Positions 50,701 through 59,797 of a stretch of DNA of 64,000 nt are shown here, piece after piece. This DNA comes from Blattamonas nauphoetae (lineage: Eukaryota > Preaxostyla > Oxymonadida). Positions within the stretch are counted from its first letter, which is position 1. Each line of letters opens with the position of its first letter. A model generated the notes under the pieces. It worked only from the letters and a program-made list of their open reading frames with translations. It had not been told where the DNA came from and did no database searches. A program made the position numbers and the translations under genes. Location of the stretch: positions 186,001 through 250,000 of the forward strand of contig JARBJD010000016.1 of the NCBI GenBank assembly GCA_033064195.1, written 5' to 3'.

Positions 50701-53700
50701 GCGAAAAAGCATGCAGTCCTTGCCATCGCCGAAGATGAACCCGACGATTCAGAAAGCAGTTTTGGAGAAGAGGAAGAAGGACTAATCACATCAATTGTCC
50801 TCCCCTCCATCGGATTAGCATCAGTCGGTCTGGAATCGATCCACTCAGATCACGGATTCAGCAGCTCGTCTTCTTTCACCAGCGAAGGTACATCAGACAG
50901 TCTCTCTGTCAGCACAAGCGATTTTCTGATAAACTCGAAGGATCAGCTCTCCAAAAGGTATTCGTCAAAACGAATGCCGTCCAGTCGCACTCCATTGACG
51001 CAAATTTTGTGTCGGAAACGGAATTTTAGATTTGTGCATCCACCGACGCGCATCCCAAAACCACTCCTGATTCTCTCTCACCGTCAACTGTTTCAAACAA
51101 CAGATTCTCCATCACCGCCAGTCAACACCTCACGTACACAGAACGTTAAACCAAAACTGAATGATAAAATTCTGTCTCATTTCAATAATCTTTTGAAAAG
51201 TGATGAGGCGATCAGAGATGCTTTCTCTATCCACTCAGAGCTTCCGCAAGAAGTCTCCTCGAATCTAATCAAACTCATGTCAGCATACACAGCCATCATC
51301 AACAATGCTTCCACTCCGGACACCGACACATTCCTCTCTGCTCAGATTATTTCAACTCTCCTCATCCGGAACGGGGTTGTGTGTACTCCTCCCTCTGCCT
51401 TTCATCACGTGGGAACGAGACCGATCTTCCCGACACCACCCAATCTCATTCCGCTCATCTTTCACAATTCTGACCCATTTCAACCTCTCTCGGATACTCC
51501 TGATCCCAACCACCCAACCCCCACTTCACGTTGTTTTCCTTCTTTTGGGACATACGAAATGAATATTGGTTTCGCAGGAATGCCTCATGAGGTGCTTCTG
51601 TCGGAATCACCCGCATTTTTGACTCCTCTCCCTCATTTTGCGTCTCTTCTCCGACCGAATCTTAACGAGTTCTCCACCACCCTCCCATACTCCTCACCGA
51701 GGATGGACATCCCTGAATTTGTCCATCGGGAGATCACTTCAAATCCAGACACTTTTCTTCCTCCTCCAAACCCAATCACCCCACACTTTGACACTATCGG
51801 ACCAACTCCAATTTATCCGAACCCTCCGATCCCAGAATGGCTCGGATCTCGGTGGGGTGTCTTCCGATGGCTTCCGATCAAAGACTTCGTCTCAACATCA
51901 CTTTCACTCGTCTCTGCTTGTGGAAACCGAGCGTGTCGAATTAAAGTTCCGCACATCAGAAGCAAGCTGACTCTCCCTTCGCTAACAGTCGATGAAATGA
52001 TGACGCTTCTCAACACACCATTTCAGATTGATCCAAGGTACTCAGAGACGACTCAAGGTGTCCGACATGACGTCGCTCGCTTGTTTAATATCGATTGGCT
52101 TGGTACCGCAAGTTCATTCACGACAGCAGTTCGAGGATTCACTCACCTTATCAGGACCATCACTGCTTGTTCGCGAGCGTTTTTCTCATCGATCGTTGGG
52201 TCGTTTTGGAATGGATCGTTCAAACCGCATTGGGCTAACAAGGCCAAAGCTCAACAGAACCAACCGTCACATCTGTTTGAAGAAGACGAATGGCTGGTTG
52301 CTCTGATATTCGCTGTTTCGCCTCTTCTGTTCAACTTTTCGATCGATCCGAGCAATCTTGTGTTCACTCGGCCATACTTCGACGATTTTGGCCAGCCCAA
52401 TCTTCATCTCAGCGATGACTGTAATGCTGACACTTGTCCGATCTATCCGTTCACGTTCCTTCGTTGGAGTCATCTCCTCTCGCTGGCTTTCCCAACAATC
52501 GAAGTTACACCCAACTCTTCAATCCTCCCTCGTGATATCGTCACACATATCCTGTTTGCTGGCCGAATCGCTCATCGACAACTTGAGCAACAGTTCAACA
52601 AGAATTCTTCGGCATTCATCTCTCCAATCCCGCTGGATCCGAATCTTCCATTCGATAGGCCAAACGGAGTCTGTCCAACTGAAGAGGTTGTCATTGAATA
52701 TTATCAAAACCAGGTTTCTGAACTTCGAATCGCATCTCTCGATGCAATCTGTGCTGTTCTTGATCTTGTCCAATCTCTCTCCACAACTGTTAATCTCTCC
52801 TCCCATGCGACACAAGTCTTCACCAAACTTGTTACTTTGAATCTGCCATGTGTTGGAACAATTTCAAACACAACTGGATGTCTCCTCAACATCTCACGAG
52901 AGCTCACACAGTGTGTCGTTGCCACCCTCTTTGGTGGACGATCAAGATGCAACTTCGAGCCAATCGGGAATCTTCTTTGTTGCGCTCTGCACGGTTCGGC
53001 GTCATGCAATTGTGTAAGAGAATGGAAATCAGAACTCAAAGCAGAGCCGTTAGATGCTGACCCCAAAGCCATCTACAAATACCAAGGAGGGAAGAATGTC
53101 TCCAACATCCAGACGGAATTGGTCAGTCCAACAGAACCGCCTGCAACTGCCTCAACATCAGACTCGTCTGTTCATACCATGCCGTCCCCGTACGAATCAC
53201 ATGTGTCTCTCTCGAAGAACAAAGAACCGAGTCTCCACAAACTCTACAGAGTTCTACAGACACATGAACAAATCATCCAGAACACACCAGCCATCCCTAC
53301 TCTCTGCACGAAAGCCCAATATGAAGCAGTTTGTTCAATTGCGACAGGAATGGTGACTTTGTTCTCGACTCTTCTCTTTCCATCCTTTCCAGCGATGGCT
53401 GAAAATCCTGACCTTCTCTTTGCGGGAGAGGTTCGAGGAACTTGGGAAGCTGAATACGTCCGTCTATCTTCCTTCCAGAGAAGACAACAACCACCTCGAG
53501 CTCAGCCTGTTATCACACCAAATGAGAACTTGAATACGGCTCCAAAGTCATACTTGTATTCTCTGAGCACAGTCAAAGCTCCCATGCCGTACGTTCGTGC
53601 CATGGTCCAATCATCTGATCACACAGTCACCGACAAAGAGATCTGTCCAGAGCAGTCTGCACCAACCGATAAATTTGAGATCGCATCATTCATTCGGAGC

Positions 53701-56700
53701 GAATTGTTCAACAACTATATCCACCCAAAGCATTGGGCGAATCCAGGATTCTGGTCGTTTCCGTTTGGGATGACACATTTCATCGAGCCTGAACTCTGGA
53801 CAAATCCTGACGAATCTGATTTTCCGACGTTCCCTCCGTTCGTCACGTTTCTTCTCGAATTTTATGTTCTCAGCGCAACCACATGCCATCAAGATACTTC
53901 CACTCCCATCTTCCGATCTTATCAGACTGCTCTCGTCCACACGACACGTCTTCTCCTCTGGATGATCCGAATTTCGCCAGAAGAACCCATTGTACCTGTC
54001 TTAAGCCGTTCTTTCCTCGCCCAGACAAAAACGTGTCTTGTCGATGTGATTGCTGCTCTTCTCCAAATTCCAACCATTTTCATTATCAATCGATACAAGA
54101 GTCGTCTGGGAGTTCTCTCAAACTACGTTCTGACGTACTATTTGAGTGACTCGGCACTTGTGGACGCCAAAATCAATGGAACAATGACAGAGGTTCGAGC
54201 AGCGAAAGCGGCCCAGAAGAAGCAGAACTCACTCGTTCAAACGATCATCAATCATTTTAATCCTCATCATTCAGAAAGAGGGGAGGAGATTCGGCAACCA
54301 ACACAGATGAATGATAACTCACCATTCCTCACAGTTGTTGCTGCAGTTCTCGATCAGACAATCGAAAACATTTCTGTGTGTGCACTTCTCGATCAAAAAG
54401 GGAACCTCAGTCGATCTGGAGAGAGTGGTCAAGCAATTTTGATCAGTTTGGACAAAGATTCAGAGGGGAATTCTTTCTACTCCCAGCAACCCACAACAGC
54501 GTCGAAATCCTCCATCATGTACGGCAGCCACAACGTAGACCATCACATCATGTGTGTCCAAGCCATTTATGGACTCTTTTCCATCACTTTCGTTGGGGGT
54601 CAGTTCTCCCCTTATCTCTTCAAGCCAATTCTGGACGATTACATGTCGATGTCTGCAGGGATCATTGGAGTTCCGCAATATGTCACAAACACCCAGTCAA
54701 ACTCACTGTATCATCAGTGGACGGACAGTGAGAGAGTGGAATTGGAACCTGGAGAATCTGAATCGTCGAAAATTCATGTTTTAAGCTCCGGACATCTCAC
54801 TGTGAAGAAGGACTCGTATAAACCAGTCTTTGTACGTCTTCGATTTCAGGTCGCAAAATTGTCGTTGAACAGTTTTCTTGATCTCCCCTGTGTTCCTTGG
54901 GTGACTGAGTCTTCTCTGGATGAGGCTCTTAACTCTCCAGTCTCGTCTGTGGCGTACTTTCAGCCTCTTCTCCCGCCATCCCCAACCTCTCCGCCTCCTC
55001 CACCGCCACTTCCTCTAGACGCAACACCAGTCTCTGAACCTCACCAGGTCCAATCATCAATCCGTCTTTCACCGTTCTGTCTTCCTGCTCACATCCTCCG
55101 ACTGACATCCGTCATGTCGCTGATGATTCCCAGAAACTATCCTGTCTCTCCGCTCAGCTTCTCCTACAAGATCAGACAACAGGCAACGAACATCCAACAG
55201 GATCCGATGTCGGTTGTGTTCAACATTGTCAAGCAACAGGCGATCTGGATCCCCAAGCAAACTCTCGCACTCTTCACTGAAGACTTCAGACGTCTCGAAA
55301 CAACTCCGACACTCAACACTGCTTACTACCATTCAAGAACACCCAAATATTTGATGAAATTATATGTCTTTAGTCAACAGGTCCCGGCATTGATTCAAAC
55401 TCGAAGTTTTGGCGGCGAGAATGAACTTCTATCTTTGCTGCAGCACATCCCCGACCAGAAGATATCAACACAGGCGAAAACCCAAAATAAACACATCTAC
55501 GATCATGGACTACCATTCCCCATCAACTTGGCCAAAGCTCACGACACACACATCCCCGTGATCGATGGATTCAACCGACGGAAGAGGAGCCAAGAAGGGC
55601 ATTACCTTCCCACGATCCTCCTTCCGTGGGTCAACACTTCAGCGTCACTCTCTGGAATGTTGTACCAACACCATTTATCGATGATTTCTGCACTACTCTG
55701 TGCATTCTTCGCTTTCTCCGAATCAATGTCGCACTCTTCGTTCGAGGTAACAGGGAACCCAGAAGAGTATTTCAACAGGATCAAAGTTGTCCCAAAGAAA
55801 ATCCTGGATCGATCTCACAGCATCCACATAGCATCAAATTCAGGCGGCATGAAGAGTCCTCAATTGTACATGATTAACCAGAACACAGTCAAAGTTGTTT
55901 CCAGCCAAGTTCGTCCTCAGAACATCGTTGGACGATTTGAAAGTATAAAAACAATTCTGCAGGGATGGTGGATGGTGTCTGTCCCAAAACTTCTCGACAA
56001 CGATGGCACTGTCATCCATCCACACCGCCCAACACAAAAGAAAGCAGCCATCAGCGGCCCAGACACGTCGAACAAGGGTCGGATACAAGACTACACGAAA
56101 GAGATCATGGAAACTGAATCCACTCATCATTCAATCGACAACAGTTTCTCGGGTTCGTTGAGCACTCACCCACTCTTCCCGATTTGGGGAGCATCAACAA
56201 ACATGTTTCCACTCCACTCGCGAAATCAAGTTCGGACCAGAGAAAAAGTCTATCTGTCGACACTTCTGCATGACACCTCTCAAGCTCAGAATGATGAGAA
56301 CTACATCGAAAAGGAGTTCAATCCACATTCAGTCATGTTTTCTCAGGCTGATCTCCTCTCTGTCTTCCGGTTGTTGGCTCAATCACCCTCCCTCTCCGAG
56401 CAGACGTCGTCAGAAATTTCTGAAATTGCTGCTCTGAATCAAGCTGAAAAGATTCCGTACGTGAACACTCTCCCAATCCTGGTTCAGTTCCCTCTCATGC
56501 AGACATCCCCATTCTGCATTATCACGTCGACACTCCCTCGAGAGTCTACCACAAGCGGGAGATGTTATCACACAACCGTCCTCAACACATCTGAACGTGG
56601 ACCCCCCTTCACCGATATCTATCCTCATCTGATGCCTTTGTACCAGCCCACACTCGCGACTGATGTGATCATCAGATCCATCCCGACATCTCCACCTCTT

Positions 56701-59601
56701 CGAAACAGTGTGTCTCGAAGAAAGATTCCGCAGAAGCTCGACCTTTCTTACAGAGGAATGAAGATCCTGGAAGAGTTACCACTCGCTGGGCCCCAAAACA
56801 TATCTCTTGCACTCGTCAACACGGAGGACTGTTCACCAATCGACAAGAATCTGAATGCATCACCGTTCCCTACACACCTGTCTGATTCTGCAAACCCAAT
56901 TTGGCTTGTTGATCTGCTCATCTGGGCTGCTTATGCTCTCAGCGCTCCTCCTCCTGCGTCGTTCGGGTTTTCGGGAGGGTATTTTCCGCAGCACCAGGTC
57001 AATTGTATCGGCGATAGTATTTCACAGACACCGATCAATCCTGTCCTCTCCTTCATCTCGCGAGTCACTCGAGAAGTTCTCTGCCATATCCACGAGACAA
57101 ACACAATCCGCGAGGATAAATTGGAAAAATATGTGCCGATCATTGATTCACAGGAAGTTCAGTCTCAACAAAAGCCGAAAAGCCCACACTCGATTGAGAT
57201 GACGAGTCACACAGATTCGAACCATATTTTCTATCTTCTGTCAATGCGTCCCCAAATTGTTCGTCCGGTTAACAGCACTTCAATCATCAGTTCCATCAGA
57301 GTGTCACTTGACCTGATAAGCTCACACTTTCCACACACAATATTCACCGATTTTGCTCCGGAGCCGGTACTGTCCACTAAGAATACAGATGAGCTTGTCA
57401 TTGGAAACCCTCAGTTCAGAGTCTATCTTTCAAGCGAGGCAATGCAAGCCGCCGTTCCTTTCATGACAGACAACGAATTTTCGTTTTCGTCGGCCCTTTA
57501 TCTGTATTTCATAAGTAGCGTGTCGCTCTGGGATTCCATCATGGCCCTTCTCAACGCGTTTCAGTACACCGAAGCTCCCTCACCAATTGCTTTCACCTTC
57601 GGAACTCCTCTCTGTTCATATCTGTCCAGTACTCAGAACGAGGCCAACCGTGTGTCCAATATTATCGACACTCGCACCCATCTCAGTGATCATCCGTCCC
57701 AAGAATCGAGAAATCATCGATTGATGTCGAGCCATTCTCATCTCAAGACCAGAAGAACGAAAGTTCGAAAGATTTCTTCGCCATCTCTCAACTCGGCTGG
57801 ATCAATACGTCAGCTTCCCAACACTGACATGTTGAACCCAGAGGACTCATCACTCATGTATTCGTACAACAGTTCGATGGGTTCGACTCGTTTTGAAATC
57901 TTATCGACCAACTCGCTCTTCTTGTCGTTCCAGATGATGTACTACGTGTTCAGTGCAATCTGTCGCTTGGCAAGACCAACTCTGAGCAGAGCCTTTGATC
58001 CAAAACCAGAGGCCCTCCCACTCCTCATCACTCCTCAACAATTGGCTCACCATGGCTTCACGAATTATGTCCCTCAGACTCATTTTGCCACCATCCCGAC
58101 ATTGGTCAGAGATTTCAGGAAACCTTACGATGTTGTGAACCCATTTTGGACCGATGCAATGTCTCTCTTCTCGCATAACACTGCTCAGGCGATGCGGATC
58201 CTCAGTCATTTTTCAGCACCACAATTCAAACAGTCACTGGAAGAATGGAATCTCCATGGTCAAGCTGTTACGTCTCCACAATCCATCGTCGACCAAACGC
58301 GACAACGAGCTCTCGAAACCTATCCGTTTCTGATCAATATTCTTTGGGAGATTGGTGCATCACCACTCACGCTTGTCCATATCGAGCAGCTCATCAATCA
58401 AATGAAGACAACCGAAAAAGACAACACTTCAACAATCCAGACACACTCGTATAAAGGATATCTCGGGTCCAGGTCAAATAGTTTCAGCGCGTCGTCTTTC
58501 AGCACCCAAAGTTCTTTCTACGAAGGGAGTGATGCTGAAGACAGGATGGAAGTGGAACGAATATGGCTTACAGAACAGAAGAAACTAACGAACGAAAGTC
58601 GAAAACGTGAATTTTCGTTTTTGAAGTCAGCACTGAGTGTTCATCGAATCTACACAAATTCACAATCCTTCTTGAATGACCTGCAGAAGTCGTCAATGAG
58701 TGTACTCGCATCAAACTCTCCAAAGATTCGATATTGCTTCGATTTCGTTTTGGCTTCAGAGTACCCCATTAACGATCCAATGAAACGATTCAATAGTCTT
58801 TCAGGCTTCTTTGAACCAAACGAAAAACCAGCAATTCGTCCAATTCTCCCGTTTTACACCCAACTCACTGGGGAAATCATGATCCCTCGTCTGTTGACTG
58901 TCACACAGTTTGAGCTGATTGACTCTGTATTCAATTTCTTCACCAAAATGCTTAATCACCGTGATAATCGCGATGTCCTCGCCAGATTCAACATGACGAA
59001 ATATATCCTCTCGACACTTCCGTTCATTATCTCTCTATTTCTCATCACGACAGACGAAAATCTGTTCCTCATTGCTCCGTACGATCTCATTGGAAATGAG
59101 CATTCAACTCCATACACAACAACCCATCTTGCCCCTCGTCTTTTAAATGTCGACGGAGAGGAGAAGGAAGTCATCATGCTTCTTCCAGATCCTGTCACTA
59201 TTCCGATCGACAACCCACTCTATTCAGTCCCCATCATCCCATTCTCCTCCCCACCCACGGCAATCCTCCTCAAGCCTCCGCCATTTCTCCCCATTCTCCG
59301 AATCTCAGCTTGCATCACAGGCATGCTCCTGCATCTCGAGCTGGCAGCCTCACAATCCAATTCTCTGAAAGAAGAGCTTACGTCTCTCCAGGGATTTGAT
59401 GTTGTTCTTGTCATCCTCTCCTCCATTCTTTCGTATTTCCCCTCGTCGGCGATATACAACATCACTCTTCCTTTCAAATCAGTTGGACTTCGCGCTGCCG
59501 CTCTCCAACTCATCACCACTCTCTCAACACACAGTCCTTTTCTCGCTAACTACTCGAGACATTTGTACAACGTCTCGAAATCGAAGCCAGCGTTCAAATA
59601 G
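47743..59601 (+). CDS. Giant pseudokinase, paralogue of the left-edge kinase
   Basis: Two exons around a 96-bp intron (47833-47928), 3920 residues. The ATG at 47743 (MQTPGSNIS) was chosen because it places the glycine loop (IGGGVNGTVYQ) as far from the start as in the left-edge gene. VALKFL keeps the ATP-site Lys and DFWSLGIILYEAMTG keeps the C-lobe, but the catalytic loop reads YYNCLNSSKILL (HRDLKPEN lost, near 48229-48267) and DFG is replaced by TVN. Downstream blocks TRIPKPLLILS, CFPSFGTYE, AGMPHEVL and IPEWLGSRWGVFRW match the left-edge gene; the following 2500 residues, largely helical with a proline run, match no family I know. KILL followed by a loop recalls ULK4, the pseudokinase relative of Fused. 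A scaffold or regulatory role is inferred. Confidence 0.88.
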   Translation: MQTPGSNISGEHTYVNLGFIGGGVNGTVYQVWSVFFLHFHLFFSRKNLLCPYQRWFPFSVYKGRISGTTTLVALKFLSMVPNHDFHMQNFIDRIETLKSIEHPNINRIIEWIDVENEFIIVSQFCQGNLRGLLLEDSPFSEDEVRRLAQQLVSALKILHQAKLYYNCLNSSKILLDKTGNYRINTVNESLFSRKTISPDSTSLFNTPTSDQNVDQDGTVDDKLDFWSLGIILYEAMTGHSPFHEHLDAYDPKSLSDEGISYPDTMSDNFRGFLKGLLKKDPKERSGLSWMSSHPFLSEKTELQSPALSIPKFIRTNSFSSIEAETPSSIVQSSENELSSVFCLQNEILKDAHTRLIRFIHRDGLLRETIRPTLVTSLPSVQSIRSFSQLKFLDNFVDGEVSGSESLDVALSLEQEKKNIDKTVPRKPKSIIKPKIVRRKSTKGMKSDNDKADSLKENISKPKSKKKQLKRLQSTTVGNVKKKIEKKILTKVKTKVKTVVTKLSGSSQFQKRTSRHQQEENDEPLKLEVSVKRAESSHNLVPLLQVKESPRFTRFTPGERKSSRHLPKLQVETTFSDESSLSSLANEALSVFFKEKLNPVYTSLFIRTPSPFGSTVHSSHSSEYTSTRNVPLFQQPLSSRVSWSEEFSPDIPYHPSSHSSMHNKPRRSIPSKPNVPPPRMTRQRSRSFSGMIVNPDKPLSARQVVSYSPSQKHRDHSSATDSNNLPTSSQMNIFTSRRRTPRNSSQPTKSSLLSHRRRVPLTSFSVPPIIRNCSSAPNLTSHRTTDDIPLRNRLKTRFLSPPHTPSEHSFVESLRPMSARARIHTAFRTSTPTPRTSVRQRSKQTTNDGEEHWEDTEDGHDSEQPGNIVSLFIPRQSITPTESSVASSSFMSDSVWSGSGSGLVLFKRLQNALQQANQAQGSQEITPQEVQPQKPSPESVSDILETVESDARENSTDNESEWQSDDDVSEIMSLRSPFATQRHILSPAKKHAVLAIAEDEPDDSESSFGEEEEGLITSIVLPSIGLASVGLESIHSDHGFSSSSSFTSEGTSDSLSVSTSDFLINSKDQLSKRYSSKRMPSSRTPLTQILCRKRNFRFVHPPTRIPKPLLILSHRQLFQTTDSPSPPVNTSRTQNVKPKLNDKILSHFNNLLKSDEAIRDAFSIHSELPQEVSSNLIKLMSAYTAIINNASTPDTDTFLSAQIISTLLIRNGVVCTPPSAFHHVGTRPIFPTPPNLIPLIFHNSDPFQPLSDTPDPNHPTPTSRCFPSFGTYEMNIGFAGMPHEVLLSESPAFLTPLPHFASLLRPNLNEFSTTLPYSSPRMDIPEFVHREITSNPDTFLPPPNPITPHFDTIGPTPIYPNPPIPEWLGSRWGVFRWLPIKDFVSTSLSLVSACGNRACRIKVPHIRSKLTLPSLTVDEMMTLLNTPFQIDPRYSETTQGVRHDVARLFNIDWLGTASSFTTAVRGFTHLIRTITACSRAFFSSIVGSFWNGSFKPHWANKAKAQQNQPSHLFEEDEWLVALIFAVSPLLFNFSIDPSNLVFTRPYFDDFGQPNLHLSDDCNADTCPIYPFTFLRWSHLLSLAFPTIEVTPNSSILPRDIVTHILFAGRIAHRQLEQQFNKNSSAFISPIPLDPNLPFDRPNGVCPTEEVVIEYYQNQVSELRIASLDAICAVLDLVQSLSTTVNLSSHATQVFTKLVTLNLPCVGTISNTTGCLLNISRELTQCVVATLFGGRSRCNFEPIGNLLCCALHGSASCNCVREWKSELKAEPLDADPKAIYKYQGGKNVSNIQTELVSPTEPPATASTSDSSVHTMPSPYESHVSLSKNKEPSLHKLYRVLQTHEQIIQNTPAIPTLCTKAQYEAVCSIATGMVTLFSTLLFPSFPAMAENPDLLFAGEVRGTWEAEYVRLSSFQRRQQPPRAQPVITPNENLNTAPKSYLYSLSTVKAPMPYVRAMVQSSDHTVTDKEICPEQSAPTDKFEIASFIRSELFNNYIHPKHWANPGFWSFPFGMTHFIEPELWTNPDESDFPTFPPFVTFLLEFYVLSATTCHQDTSTPIFRSYQTALVHTTRLLLWMIRISPEEPIVPVLSRSFLAQTKTCLVDVIAALLQIPTIFIINRYKSRLGVLSNYVLTYYLSDSALVDAKINGTMTEVRAAKAAQKKQNSLVQTIINHFNPHHSERGEEIRQPTQMNDNSPFLTVVAAVLDQTIENISVCALLDQKGNLSRSGESGQAILISLDKDSEGNSFYSQQPTTASKSSIMYGSHNVDHHIMCVQAIYGLFSITFVGGQFSPYLFKPILDDYMSMSAGIIGVPQYVTNTQSNSLYHQWTDSERVELEPGESESSKIHVLSSGHLTVKKDSYKPVFVRLRFQVAKLSLNSFLDLPCVPWVTESSLDEALNSPVSSVAYFQPLLPPSPTSPPPPPPLPLDATPVSEPHQVQSSIRLSPFCLPAHILRLTSVMSLMIPRNYPVSPLSFSYKIRQQATNIQQDPMSVVFNIVKQQAIWIPKQTLALFTEDFRRLETTPTLNTAYYHSRTPKYLMKLYVFSQQVPALIQTRSFGGENELLSLLQHIPDQKISTQAKTQNKHIYDHGLPFPINLAKAHDTHIPVIDGFNRRKRSQEGHYLPTILLPWVNTSASLSGMLYQHHLSMISALLCAFFAFSESMSHSSFEVTGNPEEYFNRIKVVPKKILDRSHSIHIASNSGGMKSPQLYMINQNTVKVVSSQVRPQNIVGRFESIKTILQGWWMVSVPKLLDNDGTVIHPHRPTQKKAAISGPDTSNKGRIQDYTKEIMETESTHHSIDNSFSGSLSTHPLFPIWGASTNMFPLHSRNQVRTREKVYLSTLLHDTSQAQNDENYIEKEFNPHSVMFSQADLLSVFRLLAQSPSLSEQTSSEISEIAALNQAEKIPYVNTLPILVQFPLMQTSPFCIITSTLPRESTTSGRCYHTTVLNTSERGPPFTDIYPHLMPLYQPTLATDVIIRSIPTSPPLRNSVSRRKIPQKLDLSYRGMKILEELPLAGPQNISLALVNTEDCSPIDKNLNASPFPTHLSDSANPIWLVDLLIWAAYALSAPPPASFGFSGGYFPQHQVNCIGDSISQTPINPVLSFISRVTREVLCHIHETNTIREDKLEKYVPIIDSQEVQSQQKPKSPHSIEMTSHTDSNHIFYLLSMRPQIVRPVNSTSIISSIRVSLDLISSHFPHTIFTDFAPEPVLSTKNTDELVIGNPQFRVYLSSEAMQAAVPFMTDNEFSFSSALYLYFISSVSLWDSIMALLNAFQYTEAPSPIAFTFGTPLCSYLSSTQNEANRVSNIIDTRTHLSDHPSQESRNHRLMSSHSHLKTRRTKVRKISSPSLNSAGSIRQLPNTDMLNPEDSSLMYSYNSSMGSTRFEILSTNSLFLSFQMMYYVFSAICRLARPTLSRAFDPKPEALPLLITPQQLAHHGFTNYVPQTHFATIPTLVRDFRKPYDVVNPFWTDAMSLFSHNTAQAMRILSHFSAPQFKQSLEEWNLHGQAVTSPQSIVDQTRQRALETYPFLINILWEIGASPLTLVHIEQLINQMKTTEKDNTSTIQTHSYKGYLGSRSNSFSASSFSTQSSFYEGSDAEDRMEVERIWLTEQKKLTNESRKREFSFLKSALSVHRIYTNSQSFLNDLQKSSMSVLASNSPKIRYCFDFVLASEYPINDPMKRFNSLSGFFEPNEKPAIRPILPFYTQLTGEIMIPRLLTVTQFELIDSVFNFFTKMLNHRDNRDVLARFNMTKYILSTLPFIISLFLITTDENLFLIAPYDLIGNEHSTPYTTTHLAPRLLNVDGEEKEVIMLLPDPVTIPIDNPLYSVPIIPFSSPPTAILLKPPPFLPILRISACITGMLLHLELAASQSNSLKEELTSLQGFDVVLVILSSILSYFPSSAIYNITLPFKSVGLRAAALQLITTLSTHSPFLANYSRHLYNVSKSKPAFK

Positions 59602-59797
59602 CAGCAATCTATTGTTTCTTCCTTCTCTCCAAGTGTCTTGTTTTCTGTGTCTAACCTTGTTTTGTCATGATTCTTACTCATCTTGATTCCCCTGTGATCC
59701 ATGTGATTTTTTGTACAGCGATTGTTAACATTGTATGCAAAAAGTAACAAATATGAAGTGGAATTAAAAGAGAATTATGATGACAAAAAGTGAGACC

